Notes: generated by a model not told the origin, from the letters alone. Shown: positions 25,145 to 33,972, counted from the first letter of the stretch. The stretch is 64,000 bases of DNA from Anaerolineales bacterium UBA2181 (GCA_002328075.1 DCVT01000031.1:372001-436000), one strand, 5' to 3'. Made by a program: numbers and translations.

Positions 25145-26530
25145 CTAGTGCGAGTTGTCTCGCTCAAACAGGCGGGCCTTGATCTCCATCGCTTCCCGCC
25201 GGAGCGATGGGTCGGTCTCGATCAACTCCTCGATCCGGGAGCAACCGTACAGCACAGTGGTGTGATCCCGGTCACCAAGCGCCTTGCCGATCTGAGGCAA
25301 AGAAGTGCCGGCTTCCTCACGCGCCAGGTACATTGCGAGTTGCCGCGGCCGGGCCACCTTTTGGCTGCGGGTTTTGCTCAACAGATCATCCATGGAAATG
25401 CCATAGTAGGCTGCCACAGCGGCGGCAATGGTCGAGACCGAGAGGTCAGGGGCCCGGTTCACCAGGTCAGCCAAAGCCACCTGCGCCAGATGCATATCCG
25501 GTGCCGATCCGGTCAACTGACTGTAAGCCATCACCTTGTTCAGAGCACCTTCCAGTTCCCGAATGTTGCTGCGAATGTAGTAAGCTATCATGTCCAGCAC
25601 ATCGGGCGCCACCGACGTGTCCAATGCCTCTGCCTTGGACTGCAGGATGGCAATGCGTGTTTCGAGGTCCGGTGACTGGATGTCGGCGATCAGTCCCCAT
25701 TCAAACCGGGACATCAGGCGCTCCTCCAGTTGGGCCATAGCTCGGGGCGGCCGGTCGCTGGACATGACCAATTGTTTCTCTTCTGCGTGCAGCACGTTGA
25801 ACGTATGGAAAAGCTCTTCCTGGGTTCTCTCCTTGCCGGCCACAAACTGGACGTCGTCCAGCAGCAGGACGTCAGGCGAACGGTACTTGTCTCGAAAGGC
25901 CTCAGTCTGGTGGGTCCGTATGGCAGTGACCAAGTCGTTTGTGAACTCCTCGGACGAGACATATACGATGCTCAGGTTGTTGTTCTGACAGGCATGCCCA
26001 ATGGCGTGCAGCAGGTGGGTTTTTCCCAGACCGACCCCGCCATATATGAACAGCGGATTGTAGGACTTGGCCGGGTTTTCGGCCGCTGCCATCGCGGCAG
26101 CGTGCGCCAGCCGATTGCTGGTGCCCACGACAAAGTTGTCAAAGGTGTAGCGCGGGTTCAGCCGCATGCCGGTGACGTGCCCGTTGGTCCCGTGATACGT
26201 GCGCCGGGCCGCCCCCGCCGAAGCCGGTGCAGACGCCCCCAGGAGCGGGGTCGTTGGGACAGGCTTCCCGTCGCGGTTCGGGTCGTTCCAGACCACAAAG
26301 CGCACCTCAACGCTGTTGCCTATAACGCTCTCCAACGTGCGCTTGACGGTAGCGTACAAACGGTTTTCCAGCCAGTCTTTGGCATAGGCACTGGGTACGG
26401 TGATAAAGATAATGCCGTCCTCTTGCGCCAGAAAACGGGTGTCCTTGACCCACGTATCAAAGGTAGCCCGTGTCATCTGGAGCTGCAACTCACCCAGCGT
26501 CGCCTGCCAAGCCTGTTCCGGATTCATCAT
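25145..26530 (-). CDS. dnaA: Chromosomal replication initiator protein DnaA
   Basis: 461 residues. Domain I (WQATLGELQLQMTRATFDTW) is followed by a Pro/Ala linker at about 95-125. AAA+ domain III carries Walker A GGVGLGKTHLLHAIGH, Walker B VLLLDDVQFVAGKE and 'SSDRPPRAMAQLEERLMSRF'. Domain IV ends with the DnaA-box-binding helix-turn-helix (RPRQLAMYLAREEAGTSLPQ, then GDRDHTTVLYGCSRI). It opens the origin. Ribosome site GAGGAG precedes ATG 26530; ATG 26527 is next to it. dnaN does not follow; holB is upstream on the same strand. Confidence 0.97.
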   Translation of the reverse strand: MMNPEQAWQATLGELQLQMTRATFDTWVKDTRFLAQEDGIIFITVPSAYAKDWLENRLYATVKRTLESVIGNSVEVRFVVWNDPNRDGKPVPTTPLLGASAPASAGAARRTYHGTNGHVTGMRLNPRYTFDNFVVGTSNRLAHAAAMAAAENPAKSYNPLFIYGGVGLGKTHLLHAIGHACQNNNLSIVYVSSEEFTNDLVTAIRTHQTEAFRDKYRSPDVLLLDDVQFVAGKERTQEELFHTFNVLHAEEKQLVMSSDRPPRAMAQLEERLMSRFEWGLIADIQSPDLETRIAILQSKAEALDTSVAPDVLDMIAYYIRSNIRELEGALNKVMAYSQLTGSAPDMHLAQVALADLVNRAPDLSVSTIAAAVAAYYGISMDDLLSKTRSQKVARPRQLAMYLAREEAGTSLPQIGKALGDRDHTTVLYGCSRIEELIETDPSLRREAMEIKARLFERDNSH

Positions 26531-26718
26531 GCGCTCTCCTCAATTTCGATTGAACGCGACGGCGCGAGCTCATTCCGATTTCAGAACCGGGACGAGAGCT
26601 GACCGGGCACCGGCCGGCGCCCGGAAGAGGGGCGCGCAAATCCGTCCAACATACGCTCAGGATCCTCGGTTATGACAGCGGGGCGGGAAGTGCCCGCGGC
26701 TCCAACTCGGTGCTCAAC

Positions 26719-26747
26719 ATTGTATCAGGTGCCCAACCGGAAGACAA
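26719..26747 (-). promoter_or_regulatory. Promoter for dnaA
   Basis: Minus-strand TTGTCT (26742-26747), 17-bp spacer, TACAAT (26719-26724). The leader to ATG 26530 would be about 180 bases. Confidence 0.6.
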
Positions 26748-26801
26748 GCAGGACGCCAGTGCTACAGCTTAAAGCTTGGAATGTTTTTAGACCGAGTTGC
26801 G

Positions 26802-26819
26802 AAAAAACCCACGGCGGGT
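26802..26819 (-). terminator. Weak terminator after holB
   Basis: On the minus strand, ACCC and GGGT flank a five-base loop and are followed by six T. The stem is only four pairs, so efficiency is doubtful. It lies about 250 bases beyond the holB stop. Confidence 0.3.
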
Positions 26820-27064
26820 GAGTTCGTCAATGCATGCCCCCGGGCGGGGGCAACCGGGAAAATACACCTTGCTTCTGGTTGATGCCCGATGGCGTCCCCC
26901 AGATGTGGCGGTGTCAGTGCGAAAGGTAGGCCAACATCGTGGCAAGGCCCCGTGGACAATTTAAGGTTCACGTAAGTAAAGCACGGCCGCGATCTACTTA
27001 TGTCGTACTCATCCGTCCGGGTTCACCATCTCCCGGAGCCTGCTCGTCAGGGGGTCGGCCGGCG

Positions 27065-28075
27065 TCACGCCGGCAGGTTGAGCATCAGAACCTCCAGCGC
27101 CAACCGGGTGTTGGCGTTGCGGTCCAATTGCCACAGCGTGTCCTGGATCGAGCGGATTGCCAGCCGGGCGGTGTTCAGGCGGTAGCGCGATGCTGCCACC
27201 CGAATCTGATAAGACCGGTCGATATTCGTCACCGCGGGGGGATCGGCGTGGTCGGCGGCCGCCAGCATCACATCGCGCCACCATCCCAACCAGAGTTCGA
27301 GTATCTCAGAAACGCTCTTGTTCGTCGCCAACCGATCGGCTATTCGAAACCGTCCGGTGCGGTCCAGCTCCAGCAATTCCTCCAGCATGTCGAGATGTTC
27401 AGCCCGCTGCTGATCAAGCTGGGGTGACTTTTGCAGCCGGACGGCGAGTCCCAGCCGACCGCCGGAAATATGCGCCAGTCGGTGTGCCTGCTCCTCGTCG
27501 GCGCCCCAGTGGAGCAGCAGTGCCGCTTCCACCTTTTCCAGCGGCAGCGGCCGCAGCGTGAGGACCTGGCACCGGGACACAATGGTGGGCAGCAGCCCGT
27601 CCGTCTGGTCGGCCGTCAGAATCAGCTTGACCCGCGTCGGTGGTTCCTCCAACGTCTTGAGCAGTGCGTTGGCGGCGCCGGCCGAAGCCTGGTGAAACCG
27701 GGCCAAGACGACAACCCGGAAACGGGCTTCATAGGGCGCCAGTGAGAGGTCTTTCTGCAGGTTCCTGATCCGCTCGATGCGCAACGTCTCCGCCCGGCCG
27801 GAGCTGGACAACTCGGGCTCGATCAACCAGACGTCCGGATGTCGATCTCGGGAGATGAGCAGGCACGAGCGGCAACGCTGGCAGGGAACAGAGGATCCGG
27901 TCTCGCAATTGACGGCCTGCGCCAGGGTGCGCGCCAACGTCGTCTTGCCTATGTGGGGAGGACCCACGAGCAGGTAGGCGTGCGCGAGACGATCGTGGCG
28001 CAATCCACTTTCCAGGATCTCCACCGCCCAGTCGTGCCCCACGACCGTGGACCAGGATCTGTCTCCGTTCGGCAT
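27065..28075 (-). CDS. holB: DNA polymerase III subunit delta' (clamp loader)
   Basis: 336 residues. Walker A is LLVGPPHIGKTTLA near residue 40. A four-Cys zinc module follows (Cys in AVNCETGSS, then VPCQRCRSC). The clamp-loader SRC motif is IVSRCQVL, and the ATPase fold includes FHQASAGAANALLKTLEEPP. The C-terminal collar domain is present. Delta' is part of the clamp loader that puts beta clamps on DNA. The start is at the expected transcription start of the promoter 28082-28110, so it is probably translated from a leaderless mRNA. Divergent from tRNA-Val. Confidence 0.9.
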   Translation of the reverse strand: MPNGDRSWSTVVGHDWAVEILESGLRHDRLAHAYLLVGPPHIGKTTLARTLAQAVNCETGSSVPCQRCRSCLLISRDRHPDVWLIEPELSSSGRAETLRIERIRNLQKDLSLAPYEARFRVVVLARFHQASAGAANALLKTLEEPPTRVKLILTADQTDGLLPTIVSRCQVLTLRPLPLEKVEAALLLHWGADEEQAHRLAHISGGRLGLAVRLQKSPQLDQQRAEHLDMLEELLELDRTGRFRIADRLATNKSVSEILELWLGWWRDVMLAAADHADPPAVTNIDRSYQIRVAASRYRLNTARLAIRSIQDTLWQLDRNANTRLALEVLMLNLPA

Positions 28076-28081
28076 GACGCG

Positions 28082-28110
28082 ATTGTAACACGCGCCACAA
28101 GCGCTTTCAA
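28082..28110 (-). promoter_or_regulatory. Leaderless promoter for holB
   Basis: Minus-strand TTGAAA (28105-28110), 17-bp spacer, TACAAT (28082-28087), then six bases to ATG 28075. No ribosome site. Its -35 box is only 22 bp from the -35 of the divergent tRNA promoter. Confidence 0.75.
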
Positions 28111-28132
28111 GCTGGCGACTGCCGGGTGCACC

Positions 28133-28160
28133 TTGTCAAAAACTGGCCTTGGAGTATAAT
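28133..28160 (+). promoter_or_regulatory. Promoter for tRNA-Val (and possibly the thrS leader)
   Basis: TTGTCA (28133-28138), 16-bp spacer, TATAAT (28155-28160), ten bases before the tRNA. I see no good promoter between the tRNA and the T-box leader, so the transcript may continue into thrS. Confidence 0.75.
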
Positions 28161-28170
28161 TACGCGTGTT

Positions 28171-28244
<74 letters not shown>

Positions 28245-28264
28245 CCTGACAACTGCATAGCGAA

Positions 28265-28511
28265 CGTGTTGACCGGGACGAGTACCGGCCGCCATGGGCG
28301 ACCAGGGAGCGGAACGCCATAGACTGAAAGCTTCCGCGGCACCGGCGGCCGGGAAAACCACCCGGGAGCGGGTTCCTCAAAGGCGAAAACGCCGAGTATG
28401 GATCCCCGGTTCAGCGCCGTTATCGGCTTTAGAGGGCAATCCATATTGGATTGCCGGAATTGGGTGGAACCGCGTGGCAACCCCTCGCCCCATGATGGCG
28501 AGGGGTTTTTT
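28265..28511 (+). promoter_or_regulatory. T-box leader (threonine-specific) of thrS
   Basis: All T-box parts are present. The base helix CCGGG (28271-28275 region) pairs with CCCGG after 28360. The GAGTA bulge sequence follows the 5' strand. Stem I arms CCGGCCGCC and GGCGGCCGG lead to the specifier ACC (28357-28359), a threonine codon followed by A. The T-box itself, GGGTGGAACCGCG, is at 28462-28474. A strong terminator CCCCTCGCC/GGCGAGGGG plus T6 ends at 28511. Uncharged tRNA-Thr would bind specifier and T-box and prevent the terminator. Confidence 0.93.
28481..28511 (+). terminator. T-box regulated intrinsic terminator
   Basis: CCCCTCGCC (28481-28489) pairs with GGCGAGGGG (28497-28505), followed by TTTTTT. 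Its 5' arm overlaps the alternative antiterminator that includes GGGTGGAACCGCG. Confidence 0.93.
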
Positions 28512-28569
28512 GTTTCAGCAACACGACCCAACAATGTGTGAGGGTCCTGGCAGAATAGGAGCGTAACAG

Positions 28570-30369
28570 ATGGCCGATCAACAACATACAGAGCATGACG
28601 CGCTGCACCGGATACGCCATTCGGCAGCTCACGTGATGGCGCAGGCGGTGTTGGAGGTCTTTCCGGACGGCAAGGTCGCCATTGGCCCGCCCATTGAGGA
28701 TGGGTTCTATTACGACTTTGACCTACCCCGGCCGTTGGCTCCGGAGGACCTGGTGATCATCGAGGACCGCATGAGGGCGATCATCCAGGAAGACCATCCC
28801 TTTATCTATCAGGAGGTGGATGCCGACCAGGCGCGTCAGCTGTTTCACGACCAGCCGTACAAGCTGGAACTGATCGATGGATTGGCGGCCGGCGGGGTGG
28901 ACGAATACGGCGAACCGGTTCAAGGGCCGGTGGTCATCTCTACCTACCAGCACGACAAGTTTCGAGATCTGTGCCGCGGTCCGCACGTTTCGCGTACGGG
29001 CGAACTGAACCCAGCGGCCATCAAGCTGCTCAACACGGCCGGCGCGTATTGGCGGGGTGATGAACGGCGGCCAATGTTACAGCGGATCTATGGCACGGCC
29101 TGGGAAACGGCCGATGACCTGGAGTTGTACCTGGAGCGCATGGAAGAAGCGCGCAAGCGGGATCACCGCAAGTTGGGCAAAGAACTGGACCTTTTCAGCC
29201 TGGAGCCAGACCTGTTGGGTGGCGGGTTGGTGCTCTGGCACCCGAAGGGCGGCATGCTGCGCCACGTAGCGGAAGCGTTCTGCAAGGAAGAGCATATCAA
29301 GGCGGGCTATGATCTGGTGTACAGCCCGCACATCGGGCGGGCCAATCTGTGGGAGACGAGCGGGCACCTGGGTTTCTACCGCGACAGCATGTACCCTGCG
29401 ATGGATGTTGACGGGATGGAGTACTATATTAAACCTATGAATTGCCCGTTCCACATCCTCATCTACCAGAGCCGCCGCCGCAGCTACCGCGAGTTGCCGA
29501 TTCGCCTGGCCGAGTGGGGTACGGTCTATCGTTATGAACGGCCCGGCGTGCTGCACGGCCTGATGCGGGTGCGCGGGTTCACGCAGGACGACGCGCACCA
29601 CATCTGCACGCCCGACCAGATGCCGGGAGAGATCCGGTTCGTACTGGACTTTTGCCTGCATATCCTGCGCAGCTTTGGCTTTGAGGAGTTCAAGGCCTAT
29701 CTGGCGACGATGCCGGAAAAGCATGTCGGCGAACCCGAGCAGTGGCAGGCGGCGCAGGAGGCACTCCGGGAGGTGCTGGACCGGGCCGGCCTGGATTACG
29801 TGGTCGACGAGGGGGGAGGTGCGTTCTACGGTCCCAAGATCGACCTCAAGATCCGCGATGCCATCGGCCGCGAATGGCAATGCTCCACGATCCAGTTCGA
29901 CTTTAACCTGCCCGAGCGGTTCGAGATGGAATATGTGGCCGAGGATGGGCAGCCACACCGACCGTACATGGTGCACCGCGCCCTGCTGGGAAGCCTGGAG
30001 CGGTTTCTTGGGGTGCTTATTGAGCATTATGGCGGCGCCTTCCCGGTCTGGCTGGCGCCGGTCCAGGTGGTGCTCATTCCCATCACCGATGACCAACTGG
30101 CATACTGCCGCGACGTCGCCGAGCAGATTAGGATGGCCGGACTGCGGGTCGAGGTAGATGATGACCGGGACCGGATGGCGAACAAGATCCGCAAGGCCCA
30201 GGAGCAAAAGGTCCCCTACATGCTGATTGTGGGCAAGCGGGAGGTGGCTGCCAAGGCCGTTGCCGTCCGGCTGCGCAACGGCGAGGACCTGGGGCCGCGC
30301 TCGATGGACGAGTTTGTCCGGCTGGCGCGAGAAGTGGTGGACCGCCGGTCCACGGAATTGGTACTCTGA
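28570..30369 (+). CDS. thrS: Threonine-tRNA ligase lacking the N-terminal TGS domain
   Basis: 599 residues. It begins directly with the editing domain: HRIRHSAAHVMAQAVLEVFP supplies the HxxxH and DLCRGPHVSRTGEL the later Cys/His. The class II core follows, with motif 2 around RYERPGVLHGLMRVRGFTQD and motif 3 'HRALLGSLERFLGVLIEH', and the zinc Cys in MNCPFHILIY. The anticodon-binding domain ends the protein (VPYMLIVGKREVAAKAVAVR). The roughly 60-residue TGS domain of longer ThrS is missing. Expression is controlled by the T-box. AGGAG lies seven to eight bases before ATG 28570. Confidence 0.96.
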   Translation: MADQQHTEHDALHRIRHSAAHVMAQAVLEVFPDGKVAIGPPIEDGFYYDFDLPRPLAPEDLVIIEDRMRAIIQEDHPFIYQEVDADQARQLFHDQPYKLELIDGLAAGGVDEYGEPVQGPVVISTYQHDKFRDLCRGPHVSRTGELNPAAIKLLNTAGAYWRGDERRPMLQRIYGTAWETADDLELYLERMEEARKRDHRKLGKELDLFSLEPDLLGGGLVLWHPKGGMLRHVAEAFCKEEHIKAGYDLVYSPHIGRANLWETSGHLGFYRDSMYPAMDVDGMEYYIKPMNCPFHILIYQSRRRSYRELPIRLAEWGTVYRYERPGVLHGLMRVRGFTQDDAHHICTPDQMPGEIRFVLDFCLHILRSFGFEEFKAYLATMPEKHVGEPEQWQAAQEALREVLDRAGLDYVVDEGGGAFYGPKIDLKIRDAIGREWQCSTIQFDFNLPERFEMEYVAEDGQPHRPYMVHRALLGSLERFLGVLIEHYGGAFPVWLAPVQVVLIPITDDQLAYCRDVAEQIRMAGLRVEVDDDRDRMANKIRKAQEQKVPYMLIVGKREVAAKAVAVRLRNGEDLGPRSMDEFVRLAREVVDRRSTELVL

Positions 30370-30379
30370 TTCAGTCCAT

Positions 30380-30411
30380 GCCGGGGCCCAGTCGCGCGAC
30401 TGGGCCCCGGC
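30380..30411. terminator. Perfect 32-bp palindrome after thrS
   Basis: GCCGGGGCCCAGTCGC is followed by its exact reverse complement, 10 bases beyond the thrS stop. There is no T-run. It likely forms a stable transcript-end hairpin and resembles the palindrome at 23644 in being loop-free. Confidence 0.6.
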
Positions 30412-30585
30412 GTACAACCGGCGATCCCGGCAGAGACCCCGTTTCCGAACTGATTTGGCCCTCCTCGCGCAACAGTCGGCGTGGAGAGATCTGACCAGTT
30501 GCCGTCCTGTCGCCTGGGAGGGCGGCACGCATGACGGGCTTGCCCGGCCTGGCAGGTTTGCGCCGATAGGGCTGTGTTCTGAGGA

Positions 30586-30621
30586 ATATCCCAAACCACA
30601 CTTGGGTTAAGTTTGGGATAT
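30586..30621. terminator. Inverted repeat at the end of the AlbA_2 gene
   Basis: ATATCCCAAAC (30586-30596) and GTTTGGGATAT (30611-30621) form an 11-bp stem with a 14-base loop. It is immediately beyond the stop of the AlbA_2 gene on the minus strand. AT-rich compared with its surroundings. It may be a terminator or an operator-like site. Confidence 0.5.
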
Positions 30622-30622
30622 C

Positions 30623-31990
30623 TCATTTCAAGATGTAGTAGGTACCCTTTTTTGCTCCGATCCGAAGCAGGATGCCTTTCTCGACCAGATCGTTCAGGTC
30701 CAGCCGCAGGGTCTCGGCCGACACGGTGGGGCAGAGCACCTGGTATTCCCGATTGGTGATGCTGCCGTTCTGCCGTAGGTAAGTCACTGCCTGGGTCTGC
30801 CGATCATTGACGGTTCGCTCCCAGCGTTGAGCGGACGGAGCTACTCGTTTGGCGTGCAGTGTTACCTTGAATGAATAGGGGGTGGCTTCAAACAGGGGAG
30901 GGGGATGTCCGCTGCTCACCATCTCCTCAATCATGCGGTCGATACCCAACCCCAATTCCTCAATGTATCCCCAGTAGTACAGGCCACCGACAATGCGTGG
31001 GTTCCGAGAAAAATGCTCCTCGACAATATTGTCGATGGTCATGTAACCGGGCAGCCCGCCCGGGCTGATTACCTCCAGGCGGTCAGAAAACAGACGGATT
31101 TCCACCCGCCGACCGGACAACCGGTAATCGCGGTGGCAGATGGCGTTGACCAGGGCTTCGCGGACGGCAAACCGGGGATACGCCGGAATCTCTTCGCGAG
31201 CCAGTCCGTTGACGACCGCACCCATGCTCATCTCTTCCCAGATGACGTTCCAGGCTCGTTCCACCATCCGTGCCAGCGGGCCGTGCACCTCTTCTCGCCG
31301 GGCATAACCCGCCTGCCCATCCTGCGACCGCATCTCGGTCCCAGCGAACTTGATGAACATCAACCCACACTGCGGCAAGAACCCCTGAGGTTTGCGGCCG
31401 AACAAGAGCATCCCGGCCACCGTCGGCGCGCCGTTGACACTGATGGCGCCGATCTCGAACAGCAACTGGCGCAGACTGGTCGTGCGGGCTGCGCCGCGCT
31501 CCTCGCGCCGATGCAGGTACTCCTGGACCATCTCTGGGTCCCAATCGCTGTCCTGGGTCGCTCCGGCGACCTCCTGTTCCTCAAAGCTGCCGCTCTCTCG
31601 GCTGTTGGCCAACTGGCGGACGGCATCGCCCCCCAGGGGTCGGTTCTCCTTACCTTGCCGGACGAGCACCCGGCCGTCGTGCAGGCTGTGCAACTCGGTG
31701 CTGCGCGGCACCTGAATGGCAATGACCAACCCAAGCGGAGTTTCGGTGCTTTCCCAATGGGTAGGTACCGGCGGCCGGCATCGAGTCTCTGCCACTCGCA
31801 GCGCAGCTTCCACCTCCTCAGGCGCCACCTGACCGGTCGGCTGGCCTTCGCCGCTTACCCCGAGGATCAGCGTACCGCCGTCTGCGTTGGCAAAGGCCAC
31901 CATGGTCTCTGCTATAAGGTCAGTGTCCACCTGTGGCAGCATGGCAAGCCGAGAGCCTTCACCTTTGTGCAAGAGACCGGGCAGGTTCAT
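30623..31990 (-). CDS. AlbA_2 domain / Schlafen-type ATP-binding protein
   Basis: 455 residues. The N-terminal AlbA_2 (divergent AAA_4) domain shows LIAETMVAFANADGGTLILG and VLVRQGKENRPLGGDAVRQL. A middle HATPase-like segment includes YPRFAVREALVNAICHRDY. The C-terminal part has a winged helix in QTQAVTYLRQNGSITNREYQ. These proteins are annotated as putative transcriptional regulators or ATP-dependent helicase-like; bacterial Schlafen-type domains are sometimes linked to defence. No partner gene is obvious. It starts after a GAGAAGAG-like site. Confidence 0.82.
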   Translation of the reverse strand: MNLPGLLHKGEGSRLAMLPQVDTDLIAETMVAFANADGGTLILGVSGEGQPTGQVAPEEVEAALRVAETRCRPPVPTHWESTETPLGLVIAIQVPRSTELHSLHDGRVLVRQGKENRPLGGDAVRQLANSRESGSFEEQEVAGATQDSDWDPEMVQEYLHRREERGAARTTSLRQLLFEIGAISVNGAPTVAGMLLFGRKPQGFLPQCGLMFIKFAGTEMRSQDGQAGYARREEVHGPLARMVERAWNVIWEEMSMGAVVNGLAREEIPAYPRFAVREALVNAICHRDYRLSGRRVEIRLFSDRLEVISPGGLPGYMTIDNIVEEHFSRNPRIVGGLYYWGYIEELGLGIDRMIEEMVSSGHPPPLFEATPYSFKVTLHAKRVAPSAQRWERTVNDRQTQAVTYLRQNGSITNREYQVLCPTVSAETLRLDLNDLVEKGILLRIGAKKGTYYILK

Positions 31991-32170
31991 TTCTCTTCTC
32001 CCAGGAGGTCAGCGTCCGTTTCTGGCAGCAAGGTCACGCAAGCGCCTTCGTGTCGTGCAATGCGGTTCGGCAGGCACATTGCTATCGACGACCGAATCAG
32101 TGCTGTAGCTGTCTTCCTTTCGCCTGAATCAAATCCTGGCCGTGGCGAGCGAGGTGGCCGCTCATCAACC

Positions 32171-32197
32171 GTGCGCTCCTGACGCAGTCAGGCGCAC
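32171..32197 (-). terminator. Hairpin over the GT39 stop codon
   Basis: GTGCG and CCTGAC pair with GTCAGG and CGCAC around a GCA loop, with a two-base bulge. The GT39 stop codon (32188-32190) lies within the 3' arm. Confidence 0.4.
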
Positions 32198-33681
32198 GCC
32201 AGCGGCAGATGGATACTCTCGGTTGATGCCGCTTCTCGCTGCCAACGGACTGCGTCCACGCCGTGAAAGCGATGCCAATCGAGTTCGCCACGCGCGGCGA
32301 ACCAATCTAGCGTCATGTTGCGCTGGTCCCACATCGGTATCTCGGAAAGCAGCAGCCACACAACCGAGTGTCCGGCCGTCGCCCGTTGCAGAAAAACACC
32401 CACCTCCTGGGGTGTCGCTCCCTGGTTCGTGTAAGGACCTTCAATGGGGACGTAATCTGTTTCTGGGGCATAGTAGTCAAAACTGTGCTGGAGGTAAGGT
32501 ATCTGAAAGAGAATCGGGTTACCGGGCAGTACCTGGCGGGCGATCAACCGCGAGGCAGACCGGAGGTCGGGACGGATTGGCGTTCCCCATTGGAATCCAA
32601 CGACAACCAAGCTGGTCGTGAGCAATAAACCGCACCAGGCTGACGCGGCCCGACGTCGCCACCCGCCTTGGTTGGTCAGGCCCACCAGGCCATCTGCTGC
32701 CAGCACCAACCAGGCGGGCAGCGTCCAGATGAGGTATCTTTCCGTAAAGAGCGGCCGGCGGAGTGAAATCAGGTAGACAGCCACCACCGGCAGAACCATC
32801 CAGGCCAGCAAGGCAGATCGGGCTGAACGGCTTGACCGACGGCCTGATGCGCACAGCGACATGGCTATTCCACCCACCAGCAGCAGTGCCGGAAAGGCTG
32901 CGGGAAACCCTGTGACGCCCCGGCTATAAACCTCAACGAGCCGGCGGAACATGAGTGGCAGCGAAACGTAGGCAAAACCTGTTTCGATCGGGCGTGCCAA
33001 GAGGGGCCACTGCCAGACCAGCAGCGGGAGGTAGGGCAGCGTGAGCGCAGCCGCCGACACCCACAGCGCCGGCTGCCGCAGCTCGCGCCGGTGCAGGACC
33101 AGTGCGAATACCGCATGTACCAGCAGCAGCAGCGGTGACAGGACATGCGCATAAAAGAGGGCAGTTGTTGCCGCCACAAAAGCCACCCACCGGCGCCTAC
33201 CACCGAGCTCCAGGGCGCGCACCCACAGATAGGTGGATAGCAGGGCGAGCGCGGTTACCAAGGTGTACATCTTGCCCTCGCCGGCGTACCAAACCAGGTA
33301 GGGATTGGTGGCCCCCAGGAGAGCAGTTAATTCGCCCACACGCCGACCGAGCAGGTGGGCTGCCAGGCGCGAACACAACGCCAGCGCTACCATGCCGGCC
33401 GCCACGGACGGGAAACGGAGGGCCAATTCGCTCCGGCCGGCAACCGATAACCAGGGTTCGAGCGCCAAAAAATAGAGCGGACCGTTGTAGCCCGGTTGGG
33501 TCAGATGCTGCCCAAGCACCTTGACGGTATCACGCAGACCCCCACCGGCAGTCGCGCGCTGCCAGATGTCGTCCGCAAAACGAATTGAGTCGACTTCGTC
33601 CCGCCAGAGGCTCTCACGGTCGATGCCCAGGCACGCCAGACCAAAGGCGAGCAGAATCAGTGCAACGCGACGGGAAAGCAC
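32188..33681 (-). CDS. GT39/GT83-like membrane glycosyltransferase
   Basis: 497 residues, about ten membrane helices. The first loop has LWRDEVDSIRFADDIW, matching the D/E-containing first external loop of polyprenyl-phosphate-dependent (PMT/ArnT-type) transferases. Then comes NPYLVWYAGEGKMYTLVTAL. The C-terminal 100 residues are a soluble outer domain. It moves a sugar from a polyprenyl-phosphate donor onto a glycan, lipid or protein outside the membrane. The start is GTG 33681; other starts within the first helix are possible. It follows the small membrane gene by three bases. Confidence 0.8.
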   Translation of the reverse strand: MLSRRVALILLAFGLACLGIDRESLWRDEVDSIRFADDIWQRATAGGGLRDTVKVLGQHLTQPGYNGPLYFLALEPWLSVAGRSELALRFPSVAAGMVALALCSRLAAHLLGRRVGELTALLGATNPYLVWYAGEGKMYTLVTALALLSTYLWVRALELGGRRRWVAFVAATTALFYAHVLSPLLLLVHAVFALVLHRRELRQPALWVSAAALTLPYLPLLVWQWPLLARPIETGFAYVSLPLMFRRLVEVYSRGVTGFPAAFPALLLVGGIAMSLCASGRRSSRSARSALLAWMVLPVVAVYLISLRRPLFTERYLIWTLPAWLVLAADGLVGLTNQGGWRRRAASAWCGLLLTTSLVVVGFQWGTPIRPDLRSASRLIARQVLPGNPILFQIPYLQHSFDYYAPETDYVPIEGPYTNQGATPQEVGVFLQRATAGHSVVWLLLSEIPMWDQRNMTLDWFAARGELDWHRFHGVDAVRWQREAASTESIHLPLACA

Positions 33682-33684
33682 CCC

Positions 33685-33891
33685 TCAGAACGGCCAGATG
33701 ATACGGCCGGTTGCTACCAGACAGAGACAACCCAATACCAGGACGTTCAGGAAAAGCAACAGCGCCAGCACGAGCCGCTGAAAAGCGGTCAGTGAACGCA
33801 AACCGCCGCGGCTCTTGGGGCTGGTCGCAAGTGTCTCATCCCGTTCCTCCGCCATGGCGCTGGAGCGGCGCAGTTCATCATAATCCAACAT
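33685..33891 (-). CDS. Small single-helix membrane protein
   Basis: 68 residues from ATG 33891 behind GGAGGAG. The N-terminal half is polar and charged (MLDYDELRRSSAMAEERDE). The C-terminal half is one helix, LVLALLLFLNVLVLGCLCLV. It ends WPF. It is probably co-transcribed with the GT39 enzyme from the promoter at 33944-33972 and may be an accessory subunit. No family recognised. Confidence 0.72.
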   Translation of the reverse strand: MLDYDELRRSSAMAEERDETLATSPKSRGGLRSLTAFQRLVLALLLFLNVLVLGCLCLVATGRIIWPF

Positions 33892-33943
33892 AGGTATCTC
33901 CTCCACGGCTCCTGCCCCCTGAGGGGCCGGCGGTTCCAAAATG

Positions 33944-33972
33944 ATAATACGGCCAAAGGTGTCAGCCGTCAA
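33944..33972 (-). promoter_or_regulatory. Promoter for the small membrane protein and GT39 gene
   Basis: Minus-strand TTGACG (33967-33972), 17-bp spacer, TATTAT (33944-33949). It lies within ten bases of the birA stop. The leader is about 45 bases with a strong ribosome site. Confidence 0.75.

Larger units (their letters stand above)
26531..27064. other. Intergenic region upstream of dnaA
   Basis: 534 bp without a gene. It holds the dnaA promoter (26719-26747), a GCCCCC-GGGC-GGGGGC hairpin at 26836-26851, and a weak minus-strand hairpin with T6 at 26802-26819 that may end holB. I found only one DnaA-box-like site, TTGTCCACG on the minus strand at 26950-26958 (two mismatches to the consensus). 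I saw no cluster of boxes or AT-rich unwinding element, so an origin here is not supported. Confidence 0.5.

Noticed and set aside
24867..25148. 93-residue plus-strand gene beside dnaA
   Set aside because: The product looks partly protein-like, but there is no start signal, it overlaps the dnaA stop, and no family is recognised.
26531..27064. oriC next to dnaA
   Set aside because: Only one weak DnaA-box-like site, with no clustering and no AT-rich element.
29077..30594. 505-codon antisense frame over thrS
   Set aside because: It mirrors thrS codons in a GC-rich gene and has no family features; thrS is certain.
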